Assembly (NCBI GenBank): GCA_027563935.2
Contig: CM050453.2
Location: 10,310,001 to 10,374,000 of the forward strand
Origin: Costus lasius
Taxonomy: Eukaryota; Streptophyta; Magnoliopsida; Zingiberales; Costaceae
Reading direction: 5' to 3'
Length of the DNA: 64,000 nt
The translations under genes and the position numbers were made by a program. How positions within the stretch are numbered: the stretch's first letter is position 1; each line of letters starts with the position of its first letter. This document shows positions 21,914 to 32,430 of the stretch, in pieces. The notes beneath the pieces are model-generated. The model was given only the letters and a program-made list of their open reading frames with translations. It was not told the origin of the DNA and did not search any database.

Positions 21914-22759
21914 CACTATGTTTACTAGCACGGATGGAAAATAGAAGGGGAAGGATAGTTAGATGGAAAGGATATAAGGATGGATGGAAAAGAAATAAAA
22001 GTTTCCCTCATTGTGTTTATCGGGAAGGATGGAAAGTTTGAAAGAAGGAATACATTTGATATGTTCACTCTCCTTTTATAATTTTATACCCATATTTAAA
22101 AATATAATTAAATACTAGTAAAATAATTAACTTAAAATTATTAAAATTATAATTGATTTTTTAAAATATAATTAAATATTAATTAACCGGTTCAGGTGTT
22201 CTGCAACAACGAACAAGCAGACTCGGCGAGATGGGGTGCTGGCGGCGAGCTGGTGCTAGCGGCGAGATGGGTGCTGGCGACGAGATGGGTGCTGGCGGCG
22301 AGCGGGTGGCGAGCGGGCCGAACGGGCGACCGGACGAAGAGGCGTGAGCGGCGACGATCTGTTGCTGGCGGCGATCGAAATAGTGCTGGCGGCGAGCGGA
22401 CGAAGAGGCGTGAGCGGCGAGCGGACGAAGAGGCGTGAGTGGCGAGCGGACGAGGCGTGAGCGGCGAGCGGACGAAGAGGCGTGAGCGGCGAGCGGACGA
22501 GGCGTGAGCGGCGAGCGGACGAAGAGGCGTGAGCGGCGAGCGGACGAAGCGTGGTTTTAGGGTTTGATATGCGTTCGAGTGGCGTGAGAATAAGCAAAAA
22601 ATGTGAATCCGCCCGATTTGGGCGGATCACTAATCAGCGGAAACGTTGGGTAAAATCCATCGTGTAATCCATCCTCTCAAATCCGTCCGTCTTGGTATAC
22701 AGCGGATTTACAACGTTTCCATCCTTTTCCCTCCTATATCCGTCCCGGTAAACAGAGCG
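21914..22759. mobile_element. MITE-like element sharing the TTA with its neighbour; carries a GC-rich minisatellite
   Basis: The ends CACTATGTTTACT and (G)GTAAACAGAGCG are inverted copies (11 of 13 match). The flanks are TTA at 21911-21913 and 22760-22762. The left TTA is the same one that bounds the MITE at 21445-21910. The interior contains a GC-rich minisatellite unlike its AT-rich ends, which suggests captured or expanded sequence. Confidence 0.7.
22256..22556. repeat. GC-rich minisatellite, GAGCGGCGAGCGGACGAAGAGGCGT-type unit
   Basis: A ~24-bp unit built on GCGAGCGGACGA and GGCGTGAGCG is repeated about eight times, with shorter variants lacking AGA. ORFs on both strands (80 and 124 codons) are products of the repeat and not evidence of a gene. 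Confidence 0.85.
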
Positions 22760-22762
22760 TTA

Positions 22763-23788
22763 GTCTCTCTACACTTACTGGCCTTAGGGTGATAGTATAG
22801 ACCAACCATTAAGGTAGTGTTCTGAGTGTCATGAGGAAAGCACTTTTTCAGTCTGTAAGTCTAAAGCTTATGAAGTCACTTTATAGGAGAACGATAATCA
22901 AGTAATGCAATGGAAATTGAAAAAAAAAAAAAAGTCTATCAAGATGATGTAAAGGAAAAAAAAAACTTAATTAGTAGGAGCAAATGTATCTTTTGATCAT
23001 GACAAGAAAGAATCTCCTAAATGACAAAAAGGGGTCGATTTATCTTTATTTGCCTACTAGTTGATTAAGAAATTTGGGACAAGCTTAAAAATATTGTATG
23101 ACAAATTTTCAAGTATTGGCCTACTAGTTGATTAACTCTAAATTTTGCTAGGCTATTTGAAAGCTTTTTCTTCACATCAAACAATTATATCTTTAGTTGG
23201 TCTCTCCTATCTTAAAATTTAATTCAATTGCCTTTTTTGGGGAATTATTCTATTCATCGAAACAACTGTATCTTCATTCTCTTGTCTTTAACTAGGGTTA
23301 ATTTATATGAAATCTTAAATTTTTTTATAGGTTATTAATTCTCGCGATTTAATTTATTATTAATAAATGTAGTGTATTGATTAAATAGATAATATTTATA
23401 GGTAAATTTTAGAAATTACTTTTAAATGTCAAAAGAAAGTTTTGGCATAAATAGCGATGACAAAAAATACTCTACTAACTAGATCAAATTCATGGAAAAC
23501 CTAACTTATGTGAGTTTGGTTTGAGGTCATGTATGGGGATATGGAATCCAATTATAACCTTTACTTTCTAATATTAGTATATATAATTATTTTATTTTAA
23601 TTAAATAAAATATTTTCTAATTTTTTAAAAAAAATAAAAAAAGGGCAGAAGTGGGGTAGAGTATTTCCGTGGGTACAATTTCTAATCATGGTAGGGTTTT
23701 TTAAAAGATGCTAGATTTAAAGTTGGATTTAGAGGTGGAATCTAAGTTCAAAGGTGGCTAGGCAAGAACGCAAGAACAACAATTGATG
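22763..23788. other. AT-rich intergenic DNA, nothing recognised
   Basis: No repeats with clear boundaries and no ORF over 60 codons. Confidence 0.4.
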
Positions 23789-23793
23789 CTAAG

Positions 23794-25219
23794 TGTTACG
23801 CCCCGGTCGGATCGGCCTAAAAACAGCGCTAAACCGTTGTCTTAGGGTCGTCCGGTGGAATACCGGAACGCAAACGCCCTAGGGTTTCCGACCCAAAATT
23901 CGAAACCCTAACTCCCCGAACAATATTTTATCCCCAAATTATAGTTCTCTCTGAGAAACCCTAACCCTAATTAGATAATCAAACCCTAATTTAGAATTTA
24001 CCTCTTTCTAATTTTTCCTAAATCTGAATTTTGACCCGAGAGTCAAAATTACCTCGCTGACGTTGCGCCTGACGTCACCTGTGAATTCGCTTCTACCACG
24101 CGTGATTTTGGCAGCTGACGTCGGCCGCCAATTCGATTTCGAAATCGAATTTGATTTTTGGATTTGAGCATTGACCGGCTCGAATCTTTGACTTGCCTCG
24201 TTTCGAACGCCCGAAACTCGTGTCGCCTTCTTCCTCTGCTTCGCAACGCCACCGGACGCTGCCACCGTTCGCTCGCGTGTGTATGCCGCCGGAAGGGAGG
24301 GCCGGTAGGGTGGGAGTGCCGCCGCACCTCCCGTCGTCGTCCGGTGGCCGTCCGCCGCCGGGTACAGCCGAAACACCGTAGAGAACTCAAGAAACAGGGG
24401 AGGAAAAGAAGAGATGAACGAAAGCTTTTATTCCGGAAAAACTTACAGAACTCCACTGCCGAGAACAGCTGAAACACCGTAGAGAACTCACGAAAACAGG
24501 GGAGGAAAAGAAGAGATGAACGAAAGCTTTTATTCCGGAAAAACTTACAGAACTCCACCGACCCCCGTTGGCGCCCTCTTCCCCTCCCTCGCCGACGACC
24601 CCCGTCGTCGGTTACAGTTCTCTTGTGCTCTTCACTCATCGGCGTCCCCTGATCGCCGGACGTCACCCAAAACTCGTCTCGTCGTCGCCCCAAAAGCTTC
24701 CCCAGCTTTCGCTGAGCAAGTGAAGATGATGATCTTCCCTTCATCCCGTCGGATCTCTTTATAGGGAGAAGCCGCCACCTCCCAGTCCCCTTTCCTATTT
24801 CGGGCGTCCACCTCCGCAAGCTTCGCATCGCGTCCAAGCTGCAAGCCCCATGTCGCCCGTGTCTTCCGGAGGAGGCGCCACTTTGCCTCCATGGGTGCCC
24901 GAGGAGCTCGCTGAAGACTCGCCTCCATCCGCGTCCACGTTTCGCGAAGACGACCACACCCGCGCCGCGTCCGATCGTCTCGGTAGGGCTCTCGCGATGC
25001 CGCTGAAGCCCGCTTTTCCAGCACGCGGCGAAGACAATTCTGTGGCGTGTGCGAGCCTCGGGTCAACATTGAGGGTTGACCAAGGTTTTCCCTTGTTTGG
25101 GCTCCGAGTCCAGCTTTCATGGCTTAGTTTTGGGCTTGGGTTTGGGCTTGGGCCAGACCGGTTGAACCCGGGCCAGACCGGTTGAACCCGGGCCAGACCG
25201 GTTGAACCCGGGCCTGACA
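23794..25219. mobile_element. Solo LTR (or short TRIM-like element) with 5-bp target-site duplication
   Basis: The segment starts TGTTACGCCCC and ends GGGCCTGACA, flanked by CTAAG at 23789-23793 and 25220-25224. TG...CA ends and a 5-bp duplication fit a solo LTR left by recombination; TGTYACGCCCC is a common LTR start among plant gypsy elements. It contains a direct duplication of about 108 bp (near 24366-24473 and 24474-24560) and a 20-bp unit (GGCCAGACCGGTTGAACCCG) repeated three times at 25150-25210. A 302-codon minus ORF inside shows no known domain. Confidence 0.8.
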
Positions 25220-25530
25220 CTAAGCAAGTAAAAAAAAAAATCATATTTGACTTGGCCTCCCATTTTAACAGAAAATTTCGGTTTGATTGAGTTTTAAATC
25301 CGGATGAAGAAAAAAAATCAACTCAGGTAAGGCAAGTCAGGATTAGATATGGGAATTTAATATAATTCTTACTTCCAATCAATATGATATATAAAATCTA
25401 GTGAATTTATTATCATTAACTTAAGTGTAAATATTTTAAATTGAACTACATTATTATTTAGTTTACAAAGTTAACAAGTTAGTGTTCTCATTAAGTGAGT
25501 CGCAATAAATAATATTAAGTGCACTATAAC

Positions 25531-25696
25531 TAGACCTGGCAAAAACTGACTCGACCCGCCGACCCGACCCAACTCGACACGAAATTAGGCAGGTTCGGGT
25601 TGGGCCTAATCGTGTTCGGGTCAACCCGTTTATGACCCGAAATTAAACGGGCCGTGTCGGGTTATAATCGGGTTGACCCGCTTAACCCAATTATAT

Positions 25697-25735
<39 letters not shown>

Positions 25736-25924
25736 CATACATATCATTTCGGGTCGAGCCGTGTCGTGTCGAGTTAATCGGGTTAATATTTTTATATTTA
25801 TATAATTATATATATTTTTTATAAATATTTATTTGAATTATTTAATATTAAACGGGTTAATCGGGTCACGGGTCATAAACGGGTCAACCCGAACACGACC
25901 GACTGACCTGTTTTGCCAGGTCTA
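25531..25924. mobile_element. hAT-type MITE with TAGACCTGGCAAAA ends
   Basis: Inverted ends: TAGACCTGGCAAAA at 25531 and TTTTGCCAGGTCTA ending at 25924. The flanks ACTATAAC (25523-25530) and ATTGTAAC (25925-25932) match at 6 of 8 bases, a plausible aged 8-bp duplication. The body is full of CGGGTC/GACCCG motifs around an AT-rich centre containing (TA)n at about 25701-25730. Confidence 0.75.
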
Positions 25925-26030
25925 ATTGTAACAAATGATATCAGAAAAACTATAATTCTGAGTAATGTGAGAGACCAATAGAAAACAGTTATTAAAGATG
26001 GTAGAGCCACTATTAAACTAATCTCACATA

Positions 26031-26448
26031 TAGATTTGGTAAAAATTGACCCAACCCAACCAACATAAGGTTGACAAGTTTGGGTCAAACCTTATTATGT
26101 TCAGTCATAATCAAGTCGATTAAAAAAAATCAGGTCGATCCATTTTTGACCCGATGAAATTCGAGTCAAGTTGAGTCGTAATTGGCTTGACCCACATAAC
26201 TCAAATAGATTTAACCCCACTCTCTCCCTCACTCTCTCCACAAACGGCCTCCCAACCATTGCCCTCCCTTTCTCTTTCTTAGATCTCTCCATCCACCGCC
26301 CTCTCCCTCAGCTCCCAATTATATATGGATTATGTTTGAGTTAAATCTTTTATCCCAATTAATTAAATGAGTTCAATAGCTTTATTGAGTCATGGGTTAT
26401 ATTAGATACAAGTCGTTTATAACCCACAAACCTAAATTATCAAGTCTA
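26031..26448. mobile_element. Diverged relative of the 25531 MITE
   Basis: Ends TAGATTTGGTAAAAATTGAC and AAATTATCAAGTCTA are recognisable variants of the neighbouring MITE's ends, and the interior keeps degenerate GACCCGA-type motifs. No clear target-site duplication is visible. Confidence 0.55.
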
Positions 26449-27285
26449 CTCATATGTTATTGACTAAGAGATAATTTCCTAACATATGTTAGGTTTTAAA
26501 TTTATATAAACATCTAGTCTTAAATGATAGAAATTGTTATACCTTAATTTTGTCCCCACGTGCAATGTGAGAAGAAAAATTAATATCATAAATAAAACTT
26601 AGTGAATATATTACTATTAATTTAAATTTAAGTATTTTAAAATTAAATTTTATTTACTTTTAATTTATTAAGTTAATGAATTAGTCTACTCGCGCTCGTA
26701 AATCTACATGTACAACACTCCTTAACTAATTTGCTTTGAAAAATGAAAGAAAAGCCCCTGACTTTATTTTATTAAAATTAGATTAGAAAGAAAAACCTAC
26801 CTATTACATAAAAAAAATATTTACATCATACATTTTTTCTGTGGACCAAGGAGAATGAGAGGGAGCTCAACAAAAAGAGGATTGTGCCCAAAGAAAAGCA
26901 AGAGGTCAACCTACTTCAAATGTACAATATGAATTCTCGCAATGGAATGTAGTTTATCTAAATGAATTAGTCTTTCCACGTAAATATTCCGACCTTGGCG
27001 TATTCTTGCTAGTATGTAATTGATCGATTCCCAAAATAATTAGCATGCATACTGAGTATCTATATCTTTATACGTATATCTCTACGGGGCAGACTACAAT
27101 TAGTAAGAAGGTTAAATTAGTTAGTTCAAACCTAATCAATTGGAATTAACATGCTACCAATAAAGATTCGTATGAGTCAAAATTTTCACATTAAAGTCAA
27201 TAAGGATCTAAATGACACAGCTAGCACTCGAAACGGGCATTTTAGTTGAGCTAAATTAAATTAATCAAGCACGAAATATAGCTGA
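26449..27285. other. AT-rich intergenic DNA, nothing recognised
   Basis: No ORF or bounded repeat is supported here. Confidence 0.4.
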
Positions 27286-27289
27286 CTAG

Positions 27290-28704
27290 GTTAGAATTCG
27301 CAGGAGCTGCAAGAGAGTGCATGTGCTGCGCTGGCCGTTTGCAGTGCCAACCCTTGCCGTGAAAAAATTAATCAAGCACGAAATATAGTCGGTCTTCTTG
27401 CAGCTCGCGCTTGTCTCCGTCACCGCGTCCTCCTTCTGTTTGTACTTCTTGTTGTTCTTCTTCATAGTAGCCGCCGCTGCCGTCTCCTTCCGCTCACTCT
27501 CTTCGTCCTTCTTGTCCAGCAACTTCATGCTCGTTCCACTGCCAGAAGTAGCCTCGTAATCTAAGGCTCAAAATTTAGCAGTCCATTTCCCATGGCACGG
27601 CAGCATGGGAGCTGAGTGCGGGAACCATGATTAGGTTTCTTTTGCTTACCGCTTGGCGGTAGGAGATATTGCAGCAGCGCCCTAGAATTTAATTTTATTG
27701 CTAGAAATGCCCTCGCTACTTCCGCTTCAGCCTTCACTGTTGAATAAAATATTAAAAAAATCTCTTTATTATTGTTAGCGTTACCTTGCTAACAATTGTT
27801 GTTGAATTTAAAAATCGATGAAGGCTTAATCCAATTGACTATGGGAATGAAATTATATTTCATTCTTTCTTTTAGTTCTTCCTACATCTTCCTACATTTC
27901 TTTTTTATTCTCTTATTTCTCCGTCTCTTCTTAGATATTTGTTTTTCTGCTTATTACTGGCCGTCCTGAACAACTTCTCCGCGAGTAGAGAAGTTTTCCA
28001 ACAATGACCCTGTCGTCCTCCTCTACATCCTGTCAAGTGTTAGAAAGGTTGAATCGCCGTCCGCCGAGCAGCAAAATCTACAAAGGATAGACTAAATCAA
28101 GAACGGGATCGGGGCGATTGCTTAAAGTGTCCAGTAGCTTACTTGAAATGGATTGAACGTCTAGGGTTTCGTCTAATTTATCCTCAATCACTCTCGAATT
28201 GATAATCGATTCAAATGCTTAAAATAATTACTATCAGAGATGGCAGATGAGCTACTGGAATTGCTTCCGTAGTCAACTTTTCGGTTGCCCTCGCTTGGCG
28301 ATTTATTTCGAGCATTAGGGACGAAGTAGAAAGAGTAGAAAATAAACCCTAACACTTAGAGTAAGCACTATCGATCAAGAACACGGGACGCGGCGCACAA
28401 TACCGCTTCAAATAATTGAATTCTAGGGTTCGTGAACTAATCCCGAAACCAAAAGAAAGAATTATTCGGCAGAAAAAGTGACGCGGCGGGAGAGTGGGAT
28501 GGATCTTACCTGATCATCGCAGGCCAAGAGTTCAAGGCACATCAAATCGTCCCACGGAGAGCGGTTCAGCTGGCAGAAGACGCCGGAAGCAGCGAAAAAG
28601 GACGCCTCGGAGTCCCACGCCCGCGGCTCGGGCGGCGGCGGAGACGACGAGAGCCCAGCAGGCGACGCCCCCAGCAGCCGCGCGGCGCATTTCCGGATCC
28701 GCAT
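27290..28704 (-). pseudogene. WRC-motif protein gene, probably inactivated (minus strand)
   Basis: Exon 1 (28704-28510) encodes 65 residues beginning MRIRKCAARLLG and containing CQLNRSPWD, features I associate with plant WRC-motif proteins of unknown role. It ends at a good donor, GATCAG|GTAAGA. About 1 kb further on (about 27540-27300) a Lys/Glu-rich exon leads into CKKTD, and after 29 extra bases continues GKGWHC, then KRPAQHMHSL: together the WRC (CKKTDGKGWHC-type) motif. The 29-base insertion (27359-27387) shifts the frame and most of it repeats nearby downstream sequence. The acceptor for the last exon and a possible middle exon (near 28020) are uncertain. The WRC motif is a putative DNA-binding and nuclear-targeting element in growth-regulating factors. 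The first exon looks intact; the last one does not. Confidence 0.5.
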
Positions 28705-29832
28705 GGGCGATCTAGGGCAGCTGACCGATAGACGGAGGCGGAAGCGGCGGTGGCAGAGAAGGGGGAGAAGGAGGATGAGATGCATTGGCTGGTGGAGAGA
28801 TGGCCGGCGCGACCGAGCATAGGGTTGCGGTGGTTTGGCTCTCGCGAAGGGTATGGCGATCGATGCCTTGAATACGTTTTTTAGAACAGCTCGGGCTTTT
28901 CCATTCGAAATAAAGCTTTATCTCTTGGATGTGTCACTTTTTCTAGCTAAAATACCGTTTCCTAATTGCTTACATATGTCAAGGGCCCTAGCTTCTCTAA
29001 ATAATATTGCGGGTAAAAAGTTTGGTTAGTCTAGTATAACGAAAGTGTTCCGAGTATTCCATTATGACTAGGCACAAGTCACGATACGAATTTACCTAGA
29101 CCGTGGCAAAATTACAAAAAGGCCATTGATTGTGAGTTAATTTTTCATTTGCCTGTTCCTTTTATATTTTTGACTGTTTATTTAATTCAAACAATATAGT
29201 TTAGAGTAATTAATACATTTATCACCTGGTCTACAATACTCTACATAACATTATTAAATATTTTTTTAAAAAGTCGAACTTATTTGGATTTTCACACTTT
29301 GCCCCTTATTTGTTCAAGAGAATATTTTCAAGATGGTTGAATTAAATTAGGTATAAATTATTGTTTCAAAATTTCATGTAAATCATATTTAAGCATAGAA
29401 TAAAATTTCAGCTAATTTTATAGTTGAGAAATTTATAATTTAATAAAAAATATAGCTGTTTAAATTAATAAAACAAAATTTATTCTTAGATGAAAATGTA
29501 GTTACTAAGTACAAGTTAAATTAGATTTAAACACCTAATAATATAACTAATGTGCGATGACTCATGACCCGCCAATAATAAAATAATATGTGATAACTCA
29601 CAGCAACCTAATGTTGTCATGATATTAGAATTGTTTGTCTATGATTTTAAATGATAAGAATATATCCGTAAAGTATTTTTTAATCAAAATTAAAATAAAA
29701 AGGTTTTGATTATCACTGAGATTTGGTTTAATTGAGCTGAACATAAATGGACATGGCGATGGGATATATGATCATGGTGATGCATGGCATGTCAGGTGCA
29801 AAATTTATATAGACCAATATTTCTAGAGATAT
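28705..29832. other. Intergenic region between the divergent WRC-like and PPR genes
   Basis: The first 130 bases are the likely 5' region of the minus-strand gene. The rest is AT-rich. No motif is strong enough to call as a promoter for either gene. Confidence 0.4.
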
Positions 29833-31674
29833 TTGCTAATTTGCCAACATGTAGACTGTAGTACGGACAAATATGCTAAGTTTTTAGACCGGGGACTGGG
29901 TAGATGTATGCAAATTTGCCGAGAAAACATTAGTCAATTATATGAAGCGCCACGGCTGCATGGAAATATTCTGAAAGGAGTACCTCATTCTCGATTACCC
30001 AGGGTAGCTTTTGCTTGCTTTTGCACGCTCGTCATCTGTTCGACGAAATGTCCGAGAGGAATCATGATTTCTGACAGTTACAGGAAATTAATGTCAAGAT
30101 TAATTGTGTCCTGTTCATTGTCTTCTCGTGGTGAAATTGCTTCGGGAACTAATAAGGAGGCGTTAGAGTTGTCCAAGCGTGGCAGCAGAACTTGCGTGCG
30201 GCTTCTTAGGTCTTGCACTAGTTTAAATGACGTTCTACTCGGTGAGCAATTTCATAGCATTACTGTTAAATCTGGTTTAGATTCAGATGTTTATGTGGGC
30301 AGCGCCCTCGTCAACATGTACTCAAAATGTCATTTTGTCGAAGAAGCAAGGGAGGTGTTTGCTAAAATGACTTACAAAGATTTGGTGTCGTGGAATGTCA
30401 TGATGTCCTGCTATTCATTGAATGACTTAGGTAGAGAGTGTTTCCGTTTGTTCGAATCGATGAGGACAGAAGGGCTTATGGGAGATGGTTTTACTTTTAG
30501 CAGCTTTTTGAATTCGTGTGGTTCCTTGAACTGTTATGAGTCAGGTAGGCAGGCGCATTGTATGGTTGTCAAATTAGCTCTGGATTCCGATGTCGTCGTT
30601 GGTAGTTCTCTTGTTGATATGTACTTCAAATGTGGAAGCGCCCAGGATGCCCGCCAGGTGTTTGATTTTATGGTTGAGAGAAATGTTATCTGTTGGAATA
30701 CCACTATAGTAGGCTATGGAAAACACGGCGAAGGCAAAGAGGCTCTGAGGCTTTTCTCTAATATGCTTCGAGGAGGACTGAGACCTGACGAACTAACTAT
30801 TGCCAGTATTCTCAGCTGTTGTGGTAATTTGGCATCTACCAATGAGGCTATACAAATGCATGGTTATGTGGAAAAAATTGGGTTTCGAGGCTTCTTATCG
30901 ATTGGAAATTCTCTTATTGTGGCATACGCAAAGTGCGGCAGCATAGACAATGCAACCCGAGCATTTTCTTTGACATCTACACCTGACTTGGTAACCTGGT
31001 CTTCCATGATATATTCCTATGCTTTCCATGGACTTGCAATGGAAGCCATCAACATGTTTGAGGAAATGCTGAGCAAAGGTATTACCCCTGACGGCGTCGC
31101 AATTTTAGGGGTCCTCTCTGCCTGTTCTCATGCTGGACTTGTGGATGCAGGATTATCCTATTTTGATTCTATGAAAAGTGATTACCAAATCAAACCAAGC
31201 TCAGAGCATTACGCTTGTCTGGTTGATCTACTTGGGAGAGCTGGGCATCTCGACCAGGCCTATCATGTTATACAAGCAATGCCATTTGAAGCTGATGCAA
31301 ATGTTCTTGGGGCCTTTATTGGTGGATGTAAAATGCATCAAAGAACTGAGTTGGCAGTATGGGCTGCAGAGAAGCTTTTCAGCCTGGAGCCAAACAAATC
31401 TGTGAATTATACACTATTGTCTAACATCTATGTGGGTGAAAGTTCTTGGAAAGATGTGTTGAGCACGAGGAGGAGGATGAAGCATACTTGTGGAATCAAG
31501 GTACCAGGCTGCAGTTGGATTGAGATTGGTGGTACAGTTCACACCTTTGTTTCTCATGATAGATCACACATGCAAACTCAAGAGATATACAATATGTTGG
31601 AAGTAACCATTTGGTTGATGAGGAATGAATCTAACATTGACAATATGTGTATGGATGAGGCGCCATGTTTCTGA
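29833..31674 (+). CDS. Pentatricopeptide repeat protein, PLS class with E/E+ tail (At2g46050-like)
   Basis: This is an uninterrupted 613-codon frame, intronless as most PPR genes are. From about residue 115 to 480 there are tandem PPR motifs of the PLS type (VYVGSALVNMYSKCHFVEEA, VVVGSSLVDMYFKCG, TWSSMIYSYAFHGLAMEA, VLSACSHAGLVDAG, YACLVDLLGRAGHLDQA). The C-terminal part has E and E+ motifs (NYTLLSNIYVGESSWKDV, VPGCSWIEIGGTVHTFVSHD) but no DYW domain. Family members bind organellar RNA base by base, and E/E+ members usually support C-to-U editing in mitochondria or plastids. The LGAFIGGCKMH and WAAEKLF stretches recall Arabidopsis At2g46050, from memory. The first ~75 residues look unlike PPR sequence; a start at the methionine at 30064 is possible, so the true N-terminus and targeting peptide are unsure. 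Confidence 0.88.
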   Translation: MLICQHVDCSTDKYAKFLDRGLGRCMQICRENISQLYEAPRLHGNILKGVPHSRLPRVAFACFCTLVICSTKCPRGIMISDSYRKLMSRLIVSCSLSSRGEIASGTNKEALELSKRGSRTCVRLLRSCTSLNDVLLGEQFHSITVKSGLDSDVYVGSALVNMYSKCHFVEEAREVFAKMTYKDLVSWNVMMSCYSLNDLGRECFRLFESMRTEGLMGDGFTFSSFLNSCGSLNCYESGRQAHCMVVKLALDSDVVVGSSLVDMYFKCGSAQDARQVFDFMVERNVICWNTTIVGYGKHGEGKEALRLFSNMLRGGLRPDELTIASILSCCGNLASTNEAIQMHGYVEKIGFRGFLSIGNSLIVAYAKCGSIDNATRAFSLTSTPDLVTWSSMIYSYAFHGLAMEAINMFEEMLSKGITPDGVAILGVLSACSHAGLVDAGLSYFDSMKSDYQIKPSSEHYACLVDLLGRAGHLDQAYHVIQAMPFEADANVLGAFIGGCKMHQRTELAVWAAEKLFSLEPNKSVNYTLLSNIYVGESSWKDVLSTRRRMKHTCGIKVPGCSWIEIGGTVHTFVSHDRSHMQTQEIYNMLEVTIWLMRNESNIDNMCMDEAPCF

Positions 31675-32172
31675 TAATACTAATTTGAGCAGAATATTGG
31701 TTTTCTCATGCAAAATTTTTTGATTGATCACATAAGTTTTGTTGGATTTTGATCAAGAAATTAATTTATACAGCCATTTAGCTTTTGTTACTGTGCCACA
31801 GGCCAAGGCGATCGTGGAGGATTTGGAGGCGCTCTGCTGGGTCGAGAGACCAGTACTTGCTGAAGAGGGGAAGGTGGGGGTTGAGATATTCTTGTAAAGA
31901 TTCTTGGTAGGTGATAGAGATATTCTTGTACACCCTATATTCTATGAGGGGAACAATATTGGAAATTGGGGAAATTAAATAGGAAAAAGTAACAAGTGGA
32001 AAGAAAAATCGTTGCCATAATTTCACATTCTCGGTCCCACTTTCTTGTTCAAGAATACCAACTAATTGCTAATCTGAAGCTTATTCCATGTCACTCTTAT
32101 AAAATCAGAGCACACCTCCCACAGCAGCCGAGACATTCTTCATGCTTTGATTTAATATTTTCCGCATTTAAA
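31675..32172. other. 3' flank of the PPR gene
   Basis: AT-rich sequence, presumably 3'UTR and intergenic. No further gene is supported. Confidence 0.4.
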
Positions 32173-32430
32173 ATCTATATGAGATCTTAATTTGGGTCTT
32201 TCTTCAGTTTCTCAATAATTAAGTAGTAGAATGCCCTGTGGTTGTGATCTCTTCAGTTTGGTTTCTGAAATGGTTTAAGAAGAATTCTGCGTTGCTGCCT
32301 GATCTATATGGGATCTTAATTTGGGTCTTTCTTCAGTTTCTGAATAATTAAGTAGTAGAATGCCCTGCGGTTGTGATCTCTTCAGTTTGGTTTCTGAAAT
32401 GGTTTAAGAAGAATTCTGCGTTGCTGCCTG
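32173..32430. repeat. 129 bp tandem duplication
   Basis: Copies 32173-32301 and 32302-32430 are direct repeats with only a few differences (ATCTATATGRGATCTTAATT through AATTCTGCGTTGCTGCCTG). Noncoding; the near identity suggests a recent event. Confidence 0.9.

Noticed and set aside
22196..22630. ORFs over the GC-rich minisatellite
   Set aside because: Products of a 24-bp tandem repeat, open on both strands.
24049..24957. 302-codon minus-strand ORF
   Set aside because: It lies wholly inside the solo LTR, is Arg-rich, and repeats the internal 108-bp duplication; no domain is visible.
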